DNA from: Planctomycetes bacterium GWC2_45_44
GTDB lineage: Bacteria; Planctomycetota; Phycisphaerae; Sedimentisphaerales; UBA12454
NCBI GenBank assembly: GCA_001824555.1
Contig: MHXU01000011.1
Location: 1 to 32,686, forward strand
Length of the DNA: 32,686 bases
Direction of reading: 5' to 3'
A program made the translations under genes and the position numbers. This document shows, piece by piece, positions 6,243 to 12,433 of this stretch (its first letter is position 1; every line of letters begins with the position of its first letter). The notes beneath the pieces are model-generated. The model searched no databases. It was not told the origin of the DNA and saw only the letters and a program-made list of their open reading frames with translations.

Positions 6243-8056
6243 TTATTGCCTTGTCCAGTCCCGAAGACCCAAAACGCAAACCGAAAGCCGGCAAGGTCAG
6301 ATTGCGTCCAATAAGACCGCCGTTTAAATCCGAGGAACAATTTCGCAAGGCGTTAGAACGCGAAATTGCTATTATGCGTGCCGACATACACAATACCGCC
6401 CGGCGTTGGAATGACCAAACTTTACTATCTCAAAAGTATCAGGAACTTTGGACGGCTCTTGACAAGTGGCAACGACACTTCGATTCAATCTCGCAGGGCA
6501 GAGGCAAGAAACTTGCAACAGATATTTTCGACAACAACAAAGCAAAGCTGATTGCCGGCATATCGGACAAAATGAAAATGAGCGTTGAGGTACTATTTGA
6601 CGACAAGAAAATGCAGCAGGTTATGGATACGGCGACAGTCGAAGCCGCACAGCTAATTAAAACAATCCCCGGCCAATACATCGGCGAAGTGAGCCGAGCG
6701 GTCTTGACTGCTACAAAGCAACAGCCATTACCAGCCGGACGGACGCTATGGCAGCAGATTCAATTTATCGGCGATACCACAAAAGCCAGAGCGAAATTTA
6801 TCGCAAGAGACCAGACCAGCAAGGCCAATGCCGCGATAACCGAATTCCAGCAGACCGAAGCGGGAATCCCTGCCTATGAATGGCGGAGCAGTCAAGATAA
6901 CAGGGTTGTAGGTAAGCCGGGCGGTAAATGGCCAAAAGCATCAAACATTCACGGCGACCACTATCACAGGGACGGCAAAGTTTTCTTATGGTCGAAGCCG
7001 CCAAAAGACGGACACCCTGGACAGGCGATAAACTGCTTACTCGGCGACGCTATAATTGATTTTTCTAATGGTTGTAACAAGCTCTGGCGACGCAAGTATA
7101 GTGGAATCTTTACGACGCTTACCACGAATGAGGGGGGACGATTGCAGGCCACACCTAATCATCCAGTATTGACTAATCGTGGTTGGTTGCCTATCAATGA
7201 AGTTCAAGAGGGTGATTATCTCATCAAGCCCATTTTTGAGGGCGGTTTCGTCTGCAAAATGAACAATAACGAATTTGTAGCCAGCTTTAAAGATATATGG
7301 GATTCTTGCCAAATTGCGGGAGCTTCGAGCGGACGCTGCTCCAGACTTGACTTCCACGGCGACGGTGTTGAAAACGAGGTCGATACTATAAACGTCGAAG
7401 GCTTTTTGAGGCGTAACGGTATAACCTTGAATGCGAAGAGTGTTAATCAGTTCCAGTTCTCCGCGACCCAAAACACCCCCTCTATGACCTCTTTTTTGCT
7501 CAGTGTTTTGAGCTATCTTCCTACGAGCATTACGAGCCTTTTTTGTAATATCTTTTCTGCCGTCAATAGAAGTATTTGCCATTCTCACAAACATACTCTC
7601 GCTCTGGCTTCTTCGCGGAATGTTATGTTGCCGCAAAATACGAGTGATGGGCGGTCTCTCAACACCAAATTTTTCAGCAAGAGCTTTTTCACTCATACCC
7701 TCGGAATAGAGCTGGACAATCTCCTTTTCAGAAAGGTGATTATATCTGTTATGGGCGGGGCGGCCTTTTCTGGTGTCCGTGTTAATCCCCCGTCTGCGGA
7801 GGCACTGGCTGAGATTGTCAGGATTACACCCCATTCTGACGGCAACGTCTTTAAGTGTGATTCCCTCAGTTATCAATTTTGTCGCGTGATTAAGAAAAGC
7901 GTCTGTGAACTTTCTAATCGTCATATTTACAATCTCCAATCAAATAATGGTTATTATTCAGCTAACAGTTATATTGTACATAACTGCCGCTGTATAGCAA
8001 TACCAATTTTAGATAGAAAAAAGTTTTTAAATAAAAACAGTTTATCAGGGCTTTAA
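6239..8056 (+). CDS. MuF/SPP1-gp7-type minor head protein containing an in-frame intein
   Basis: 605 codons from the ATG at 6239, which overlaps the upstream TGA; an in-frame TTG at 6230 is the alternative. The N-extein (residues 1-265) has the long helical region and the end motif DGKVFLWSKPPKDGHPGQAIN. The C-extein (583-605) starts CRCIAIPIL. Joined, they give PGQAIN-CRCIAIP, the signature of the Mu gpF / SPP1 gp7 head-morphogenesis family. The spliced product would be 288 residues, normal for the family, while the unspliced one is not. The protein is expected in the head near the portal. The intein fills residues 266-582 and the opposite strand encodes a nuclease. Confidence 0.92.
   Translation: MIIALSSPEDPKRKPKAGKVRLRPIRPPFKSEEQFRKALEREIAIMRADIHNTARRWNDQTLLSQKYQELWTALDKWQRHFDSISQGRGKKLATDIFDNNKAKLIAGISDKMKMSVEVLFDDKKMQQVMDTATVEAAQLIKTIPGQYIGEVSRAVLTATKQQPLPAGRTLWQQIQFIGDTTKARAKFIARDQTSKANAAITEFQQTEAGIPAYEWRSSQDNRVVGKPGGKWPKASNIHGDHYHRDGKVFLWSKPPKDGHPGQAINCLLGDAIIDFSNGCNKLWRRKYSGIFTTLTTNEGGRLQATPNHPVLTNRGWLPINEVQEGDYLIKPIFEGGFVCKMNNNEFVASFKDIWDSCQIAGASSGRCSRLDFHGDGVENEVDTINVEGFLRRNGITLNAKSVNQFQFSATQNTPSMTSFLLSVLSYLPTSITSLFCNIFSAVNRSICHSHKHTLALASSRNVMLPQNTSDGRSLNTKFFSKSFFTHTLGIELDNLLFRKVIISVMGGAAFSGVRVNPPSAEALAEIVRITPHSDGNVFKCDSLSYQFCRVIKKSVCELSNRHIYNLQSNNGYYSANSYIVHNCRCIAIPILDRKKFLNKNSLSGL
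7037..7924 (-). CDS. Antisense homing endonuclease candidate (HTH-HTH-PD-(D/E)xK) nested in the intein
   Basis: 295 codons from ATG (complement of 7922..7924). The start was chosen because GGAG (7934..7937, minus) lies nine bases upstream; an in-frame TTG at 7939 overlaps that site, and the next codon upstream is a stop. Residues about 10-46 and 64-105 form two helix-turn-helix modules (GITLKDVAVRMGCNPDNLSQ; MSEKALAEKFGVERPPITR). A basic linker (123-150) follows. The nuclease core is about residues 155-195, with GELELIN, then SIDLVF (Asp182), then VAVEVKSG (Glu191-x-Lys193), the PD-(D/E)xK metal-binding pattern. A further 100 residues lie antisense to intein blocks A and B. The stop TAA is the complement of intein codon 2. 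The role as homing endonuclease of this intein is inferred from position and domains. Confidence 0.82.
   Translation of the reverse strand: MTIRKFTDAFLNHATKLITEGITLKDVAVRMGCNPDNLSQCLRRRGINTDTRKGRPAHNRYNHLSEKEIVQLYSEGMSEKALAEKFGVERPPITRILRQHNIPRRSQSESMFVRMANTSIDGRKDITKKARNARRKIAQNTEQKRGHRGGVLGRGELELINTLRIQGYTVTPQKAFDVYSIDLVFNTVAVEVKSGAASARSSRNLARIPYIFKAGYKFVIVHFADETALKNGLDEIITLLNFIDRQPTTISQYWMIRCGLQSSPLIRGKRRKDSTILASPELVTTIRKINYSVAE
7934..7937 (-). promoter_or_regulatory. Shine-Dalgarno of the antisense endonuclease gene
   Basis: On the minus strand GGAG is followed by nine bases and then ATG at 7924. On the plus strand the same bases are the Leu and Gln codons of the intein's IYNLQ block. 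The site decides the start of the endonuclease and argues that the minus-strand frame is a translated gene and not chance. Confidence 0.65.
7973..8000 (-). promoter_or_regulatory. Candidate promoter for the antisense endonuclease
   Basis: Reading the minus strand, TTGCTA (7995..8000) and TACAAT (7973..7978) are separated by 16 bases, a fair sigma70-like match about 50 bases before the endonuclease ATG. It straddles the intein/C-extein junction at 7984/7985: the -10 is inside the intein and the -35 is in the head gene. Short motifs like this occur by chance, so confidence is low. Confidence 0.35.
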
Positions 8057-8070
8057 AGCGGACAGCGTAG

Positions 8071-8223
8071 ATGCCAACGAAAATTATTGAAGATACCGGA
8101 ATGAAGCCGCAGGACGACAGGTTTTTTGACAAGGTTCAAAAAATGGAAAATCGGTATCGAGAAAACTATTATGCCATTCAGCGGGCAATGAACGAAAAAA
8201 GAAAACAGGAGCATAAAAAATGA
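8071..8223 (+). CDS. Small charged phage protein
   Basis: 50 codons starting 15 bases after the minor head stop, reading MPTKIIEDTGMKPQDD and ending in a Lys/Glu-rich helix. The ribosome-binding site is weak, so translation may be coupled to the upstream gene. The stop overlaps the next start (ATGA). No function is recognised. Confidence 0.5.
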   Translation: MPTKIIEDTGMKPQDDRFFDKVQKMENRYRENYYAIQRAMNEKRKQEHKK

Positions 8224-8384
8224 CCACTTACGAACAGAGACAAAAAATTCAGAAAATTGCACAACAAATAAAAGACATTCTGCCCGATATGTTCGGCTCG
8301 GTGAAGTTCAATCTGACAAAGTTTTCAAAGAATGTTAAGATTGAATACTTGGAGTCGATAAACTCTGAAAATTCAAATACTTAA
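8220..8384 (+). CDS. Small phage protein of unknown function
   Basis: 54 codons with a strong Shine-Dalgarno AGGAG at 8207..8211, eight bases before the ATG, and a four-base overlap with the preceding gene. An amphipathic helix (QRQKIQKIAQQIKDILPDMF) is followed by a beta-prone segment. It is the last gene before the promoter of the capsid block. Confidence 0.6.
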   Translation: MTTYEQRQKIQKIAQQIKDILPDMFGSVKFNLTKFSKNVKIEYLESINSENSNT

Positions 8385-8403
8385 TAATAAAATATAAATT
8401 GTG

Positions 8404-8432
8404 TTGATTTTTCACATTGATTGTGCTATAAT
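8404..8432 (+). promoter_or_regulatory. Strong sigma70-like promoter of the capsid operon
   Basis: TTGATT (8404..8409), a 17-base spacer, then a perfect TATAAT (8427..8432). It lies in the 189-base gap between the minor head group and the maturation protease, in the right orientation. Transcription would start near 8439. Confidence 0.75.
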
Positions 8433-8443
8433 GTGTCTATATA

Positions 8444-8456
8444 GGTCAATATGACC
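8444..8456 (+). promoter_or_regulatory. Palindrome GGTCA-ATA-TGACC at the transcript start, operator candidate
   Basis: Perfect 5-bp arms around three bases, 11 bases after the -10 box and so covering about +5 to +17 of the predicted transcript. This is a usual place for a repressor operator. It could instead form a small 5' hairpin in the RNA. No regulator gene is in view. Confidence 0.4.
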
Positions 8457-8493
8457 GCAAAAATTAGCTCTTAAAAATTTAATAACGAAACAA

Positions 8494-8558
8494 GGTCAAC
8501 GAGACAAATCGCCCTTATCATTTTCGGCCAACAAGCCGAGCGTGGTAAGGGCTTTTTT
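8494..8558 (+). terminator. Leader element 1: conserved motif plus terminator hairpin before the protease/scaffold gene
   Basis: GGTCAACGAGACAA (8494..8507) is followed by a 10-bp stem, 8511..8520 with 8543..8552, containing an inner TTCGGC/GCCGAG stem, and then six T residues. The form is that of an intrinsic terminator. It sits between the promoter at 8404 and the gene at 8574, so it would act as an attenuator. The same 14-base motif and arrangement recur at 9824. Confidence 0.7.
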
Positions 8559-8573
8559 CGTTTATGGGCGAAA

Positions 8574-9788
8574 ATGCAAGTAATCTGCAAAATCAAAAAC
8601 TGGAAAATTGACGCTGACGGCTTTTTGCGTATTCACGTTAAGCCGTTAAAAGCAGGCGTTTTCGACTATTCTGTTGATGAACTGCCGGACGAAGTTAAAG
8701 ACCAATTTGCGGGTAAAGATAAAATCAGGCAGTATATCCCGGCAGACGAGTTCACGGCAGAGGCGTTAAAGTCATTAGAGGGCAAGCCAGTTGTTCGCAA
8801 TGCTCACGAATGGCAGACCCCGGACAAACGAGAGGTTGTTGACGCTGAGACTGTTGGCAATGTTGCTGGTTCGCCTGACGTAAAAGACGGCTTTGTCGAA
8901 TGTGATTTTATTATCACAGACCCGGAAGCAATAGAGGCCATAAAAAATAAAGACCTTGTTGAAGTTTCGGCGGGCTATGTTTCGACAATGGAAGTTTCGG
9001 CGGGCGAATTTGAGGGCAAGCCTTACGATGCTATCCAGCGGAATTTGTCGTTTAACCACGTTTTGCTATTGCCAGAGGGCAAAGGGCGTTGTGGTTATGA
9101 CGTAAGAATTTATAATAAAAACAATAACGGAGACAATACAATGATTATTGTGAAAATCAAAAATTCCAAAGGTCAGGAAGTTTCGTACAATTTCACGTCC
9201 GAAGCCGACCGGACGGAAGCCGAAAAAATGGTGAATGACATCAGGACGCAGAACGCCGAGGAAACAGACGTACTGAAAAAAGACCTCTCAGCAAAGACCA
9301 CAGAAGCAACGGACACAAAAACAACTCTTGAAGCTCAAATTGCGGTTCTTACCACAGAGATTGCAAAGCTGACCGAGCAGATTGCAAAGCTGTCGTCTGA
9401 CGAACATCAGGATAACGAACTGGCCGAGAGAGAGGGCTACAAAAAGGACGAGGAAGCCGTCCTCAATGCCGAGGTTGCCGAAAAAGACCGTGATGCGACA
9501 AAGAAAGATATTGACGAGCAGGTGAAAAACAGCACAGGCCGAAAAATGAACGCCAGAATGAAAGTTTTAACCGTTAAGGTTATGAACGCAAAAGGCGTTG
9601 ATTTGTCGAAAGCGTCCGATGAAGTTATTAAGACGACTTTCAAAACTCTGGTTGCTTTTGCCACAAAAAACACAGGCACGCAGCAGAGAACAGAAAACCA
9701 GTTGCCGATTGCCGGCCAAAAAGTTGAAAACGCCGCCGGTGCAAAACATCCGGTATTCTGCCGCAAGGAAGCCCCGGCAAGTAAGTAG
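8574..9788 (+). CDS. Prohead maturation protease (DUF2213-like) fused to scaffold
   Basis: 404 residues. The N-terminal part has the DUF2213 pattern expected of a serine-type prohead protease: RNAHEWQTP (His78), VEVSAGYVS (Ser132) and FNHVLLLPEGKGRCG (His162). Assigning these as the catalytic His/Ser set is inference from the family. Residues about 215-320 form a long Glu/Lys/Thr-rich coiled coil (repeats such as EIAKLTEQIAKL), typical of a scaffold that is degraded during maturation. The initiation site is weak. A second, strong start lies at codon 190. It is the first gene of the capsid operon. Confidence 0.85.
   Translation: MQVICKIKNWKIDADGFLRIHVKPLKAGVFDYSVDELPDEVKDQFAGKDKIRQYIPADEFTAEALKSLEGKPVVRNAHEWQTPDKREVVDAETVGNVAGSPDVKDGFVECDFIITDPEAIEAIKNKDLVEVSAGYVSTMEVSAGEFEGKPYDAIQRNLSFNHVLLLPEGKGRCGYDVRIYNKNNNGDNTMIIVKIKNSKGQEVSYNFTSEADRTEAEKMVNDIRTQNAEETDVLKKDLSAKTTEATDTKTTLEAQIAVLTTEIAKLTEQIAKLSSDEHQDNELAEREGYKKDEEAVLNAEVAEKDRDATKKDIDEQVKNSTGRKMNARMKVLTVKVMNAKGVDLSKASDEVIKTTFKTLVAFATKNTGTQQRTENQLPIAGQKVENAAGAKHPVFCRKEAPASK
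9141..9788 (+). CDS. Nested scaffold protein from internal start
   Basis: The ATG at 9141 is in frame with the protease gene (codon 190) and is preceded by GGAG (9129..9132) with eight bases of spacing, a better site than that of the full-length gene. The product of 215 residues would be the coiled-coil scaffold without the protease. This is the same logic as lambda C/Nu3, where scaffold is made separately and in excess. It is inferred from the ribosome-binding site and domain boundary. Confidence 0.6.
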   Translation: MIIVKIKNSKGQEVSYNFTSEADRTEAEKMVNDIRTQNAEETDVLKKDLSAKTTEATDTKTTLEAQIAVLTTEIAKLTEQIAKLSSDEHQDNELAEREGYKKDEEAVLNAEVAEKDRDATKKDIDEQVKNSTGRKMNARMKVLTVKVMNAKGVDLSKASDEVIKTTFKTLVAFATKNTGTQQRTENQLPIAGQKVENAAGAKHPVFCRKEAPASK

Positions 9789-9823
9789 CATCGTTCTTTA
9801 GTAAAATTAAATATGAAGTAATG

Positions 9824-9884
9824 GGTCAACGAGACAATCGCCCCGTATGTTCTTGAAAAATCAAGAATGTGCGGGGCTTTTTTT
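9824..9884 (+). terminator. Leader element 2: conserved motif plus terminator hairpin before the cement gene
   Basis: GGTCAACGAGACAA (9824..9837), identical to element 1, then TC and a 17-bp stem: 9840..9856 pairs with 9861..9877, with four A residues in the loop. Seven T residues follow. This is a textbook intrinsic terminator between the scaffold and cement genes and would lower or regulate read-through into the capsid genes. Confidence 0.85.
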
Positions 9885-9903
9885 ATTTAAGGAGTAACAA
9901 AAA

Positions 9904-10491
9904 ATGGCATTTACAGGAACAGAATTCGGAAGCGTTCAGAGTACTTATCCAAATCAAATGGGTACAGCCCTAATTGGCGACTTGGCAAGCCCGCTGTCGC
10001 AGAGCAATGTTGAGAATGTGCCTGTTTCGGAAACAGACGGCATAAAGTTCGGTCTCGGCGTTGTTCTTACGCCGGTAACTTCGCCTGTCCGCGAGGGCGT
10101 GAACGGTTATCAGGCAGCTTTGCCGGGCAGTGCTTTCGCTGAGGCTGACTTCGGCGGTATCGTTCTTCGCACGGCAGTTGGCCAGTGTGATGCAAACGGT
10201 AACGGCTATGTCGCTCAAAAGCGTATTGCCGCTGTTGCAAAGCCGAATCGTGGCGGCTTCAAAGTGTGGGTTAAGGCGAATTACAGTGATGTCGCCGCTG
10301 ACGATGATGTTTATTTGATTATCAAAGACGAAGTTACGCCTGCTCACGGCTTCGACATCGGCAGTTTCAGCAACAAGGTTATCACGTCCGGTGCAGACGG
10401 CACATTGAAAATAGACACCGTTAAATTGACGACCGGAAAGTTTATATCCAACGTTGTCAACGGAATGGCTCTCGTTGAGTTTAAACAATAA
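9904..10491 (+). CDS. Structural cement / head decoration protein (Gp24-like)
   Basis: 195 residues, AAGGAG nine bases before the start. It is Gly/Val/Ala-rich and beta-strand-like throughout, with VPVSETDGIKFGLGVVL and a C-terminal GMALVEFKQ. It sits between scaffold and major capsid, the standard place for the cement protein that locks capsomers. The family call rests mainly on position and composition. Confidence 0.7.
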   Translation: MAFTGTEFGSVQSTYPNQMGTALIGDLASPLSQSNVENVPVSETDGIKFGLGVVLTPVTSPVREGVNGYQAALPGSAFAEADFGGIVLRTAVGQCDANGNGYVAQKRIAAVAKPNRGGFKVWVKANYSDVAADDDVYLIIKDEVTPAHGFDIGSFSNKVITSGADGTLKIDTVKLTTGKFISNVVNGMALVEFKQ

Positions 10492-10539
10492 GCCATAAAG
10501 GCTAACGAAATAAAAACACTCTTTTTTAGGAGATAGACA

Positions 10540-11520
10540 ATGGCTCCAACATACGGAAGTCAATCACAAGTATCAGCGGTAAATCTGGCCGTTGAAATCA
10601 CAACGGAAGTAAATTCTGCTTTGTTAGAAGTCAGGTATCCAGAACTTGACTGGCGTAACGTACTGGCAGAAGACCAGATTATTACAAACATCAATCCCGG
10701 TGCACAGAATTTCGGTTTCTTCCTGACAGACCATCAGGGAGCGGCTGGTTTCCAGAGCAATAAGGGCGGAAAGAATGTTCCAAAGGTGAATGTATCCAAT
10801 GGTATGATTACGTTTCCTCTCGCTGCTTCTGCTGTTGCTGCCGAGGTAACGAATGAAGATGCCCGCCAGTACAGTATGGGCTTCCGTCTTGACATTGCTT
10901 CGCAGCTTGGCAAGGCGATGAAAAAGGCTTGCGAAAACCTCATTGAGACCACAACGTTTTTCGGAGATACGACCGTTGGATTCAGAGGCTTCTTGAGTTA
11001 TGCCGGCGTGAACGTTGCCACGGTTGCAGGTAACGACCCTGCGGATGAAGCCAGCGATACAGAGTGGGCTTCTAAGACCGGAGCACAGATGGTTGCTGAT
11101 GTCAATGCTGGTATCAGTTATATCATTGACGCAACCCTTACGGTTCATAAGCCAGGTATGGTCTGCCTGCCTGTAACGCAGTTCCTCTTGCTCGCCAATA
11201 CATTTATGGCTTTGGGTGCAAGTGCAACGATGGTTTCAGCGTTGACATACCTGAAAACCAACAACAGCTTTAGTGCAATGACAGGCAAAGAGTTGAAAGT
11301 TGTGCCTGTTCGGTATCTCAAGGGAGCTGGTGCAAACGGTACAGACAGAATGGTTATCCTTGAGCAGGACAAAGAAAATCAGTGCCTGCCGATGCCAATG
11401 CCTTACACCTTGTGTCCGTCTGTTCCAATGTTGCTTGGTGCAGAGTTCGCGGCAGAGATGAAACACGGCTCTTATGCTGTGCCTCGTCCTGCTTCAATGA
11501 TGTATTTTGACGGTATTTAA
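10540..11520 (+). CDS. Major capsid protein (DUF2184-like)
   Basis: 326 residues with a strong AGGAG site after a T-rich leader. The sequence VRYPELDWRNVLAEDQIITN, the segment SNGMITFPLAASAVAAEVTN and the end AVPRPASMMYFDGI fit the DUF2184 group of HK97-fold major capsid proteins. Gene order (protease/scaffold, cement, capsid) agrees. It is expected to be the most abundant virion protein. Confidence 0.88.
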   Translation: MAPTYGSQSQVSAVNLAVEITTEVNSALLEVRYPELDWRNVLAEDQIITNINPGAQNFGFFLTDHQGAAGFQSNKGGKNVPKVNVSNGMITFPLAASAVAAEVTNEDARQYSMGFRLDIASQLGKAMKKACENLIETTTFFGDTTVGFRGFLSYAGVNVATVAGNDPADEASDTEWASKTGAQMVADVNAGISYIIDATLTVHKPGMVCLPVTQFLLLANTFMALGASATMVSALTYLKTNNSFSAMTGKELKVVPVRYLKGAGANGTDRMVILEQDKENQCLPMPMPYTLCPSVPMLLGAEFAAEMKHGSYAVPRPASMMYFDGI

Positions 11521-11574
11521 TCAAATACCGTTTTGGCAGAAAATAGAAAAACACTTTTTTTAAGGACAGGAAAA

Positions 11575-12024
11575 ATGGCAAAGGCAAAGGCAGTAAAAAA
11601 AGTTGACAAAAAAACGTCCGTGGCGATAAAGGTTACTGGGGTTGCAAATGTACCCGGAGCAGTGATGCTGCGAAATACCACGATGTCCAACATTGTGATA
11701 TTCAAAGGCAATAGCAAGTTGATTATTGTGCCTAATTCAAATTCAATCACTGTTCCGGCTAACGGTAGCATTCCGGTTGACAAGACAATTTTCGCACAGT
11801 TATCAAAACGCAAGATTATCGCCGGTTATCTCGACAAGAAATTTCTTGTCGTTGACAATAAGAAAGACCTTGAATTGTCCGAGACCGTTTCTAAGCCAGA
11901 GCCACCGGAAAACTTGAAGCCTGAAAATGTTACCGGTAAAGAGGGCGACAAAACGGCAACGGTAAAAACGTTCAAGCCTGAAACAATACAGATACCAGCA
12001 GGCGAACCGGCAAAGACGGAGTAA
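11575..12024 (+). CDS. Phage protein, likely head-associated
   Basis: 149 codons from the ATG at 11575, chosen for its AAGGACAGG site; an upstream in-frame TTG at 11533 has none. Lys-rich N-terminus, a beta-rich middle (SNIVIFKGNSKLIIVPNSNS), then a Pro/Glu/Lys-rich disordered tail. No domain is named. It lies between the capsid and head-completion genes. Confidence 0.65.
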   Translation: MAKAKAVKKVDKKTSVAIKVTGVANVPGAVMLRNTTMSNIVIFKGNSKLIIVPNSNSITVPANGSIPVDKTIFAQLSKRKIIAGYLDKKFLVVDNKKDLELSETVSKPEPPENLKPENVTGKEGDKTATVKTFKPETIQIPAGEPAKTE

Positions 12025-12028
12025 TTGA

Positions 12029-12433
12029 ATGTCCGTAACAGGCACAACATTTTTGACTTTGTATCCTGAATTTGCTTTAGTCGGCGGGACTTCACAAACC
12101 GCAGCGACGATTGTTGCCGCCGAAGTTGCTTACCAAAATAGCTTGATGAGCGATTCTGCTTTTGGCGATTTCAGAGACCGGGCATTATGCTTACTGGTTG
12201 CACATCGTCTTGCAGTTCGTTTTAGGATTACCGACACAAAATTGAATGCTGTTGACGCTCCAGGCGTTCTTACGCAGCAGTCGTCTAATACTAATGGCGT
12301 ATCAGCAACATTAACGCCGTCCGCTTTGGTCGGCAGTAGTAATGCTTTGAAAGCTGATTTGAGCCGGACGGTTTATGGGCTTGAATATCTGTCCTTGCTG
12401 GACACGGTAATAAGCCCGGCGATGTTGGTGTGA
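12029..12433 (+). CDS. Head completion adaptor (DUF4054-like)
   Basis: 134 residues. FLTLYPEFA at the N-terminus, a helical RALCLLVAHRLAVRF region and the end YGLEYLSLLDTVISPAMLV match the DUF4054 adaptor family placed after capsid genes. The adaptor connects the portal to the neck. Good GGAG site; the stop overlaps the next start. Confidence 0.75.
   Translation: MSVTGTTFLTLYPEFALVGGTSQTAATIVAAEVAYQNSLMSDSAFGDFRDRALCLLVAHRLAVRFRITDTKLNAVDAPGVLTQQSSNTNGVSATLTPSALVGSSNALKADLSRTVYGLEYLSLLDTVISPAMLV

Larger units (their letters stand above)
7034..7984 (+). mobile_element. Intein (Hint domain) in the minor head gene, 317 residues
   Basis: Splicing blocks are visible. Block A is CLLGDAIIDFSNG, with Cys1 as nucleophile. 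Block B is LQATPNHPVLTNRGWLP, with the TxxH motif at intein residues 40-43, followed by VQEGDYLI. The C-terminal blocks are HIYNLQSNNGYYSANSYIVHN, ending in His-Asn, and the +1 extein residue is Cys. All catalytic residues for standard class 1 splicing are present. There is no DOD/LAGLIDADG or HNH endonuclease in the sense frame. Instead residues about 140-290 are Ser/Phe/Leu-rich and read as the shadow of a gene on the other strand. Insertion is exactly before the conserved CRC motif, as expected for an intein targeting a conserved site. Confidence 0.93.

Noticed and set aside
7037-7939. Treating the minus-strand ORF in the intein as a chance shadow
   Set aside because: It has two HTH motifs, a PD-(D/E)xK pattern, a Shine-Dalgarno at the right spacing and a complete absence of in-register stops; the sense frame in the same place is the less protein-like one.
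7034-7984. Reading the Hint domain as part of a MuF-type polymorphic toxin
   Set aside because: Both splice junctions, the terminal His-Asn and the +1 Cys are present, and the extein motif is restored after removal. There is no toxin domain downstream, only 23 residues of the head protein.
9970-10563. 197-codon minus-strand ORF opposite the cement gene
   Set aside because: Opposite a clear structural gene, without recognised motifs or a start site; a shadow ORF.
10624-11148. 174-codon minus-strand ORF opposite the major capsid gene
   Set aside because: Same reasoning; composition follows the reverse complement of the capsid gene. Unlike the intein case there is no domain pattern.
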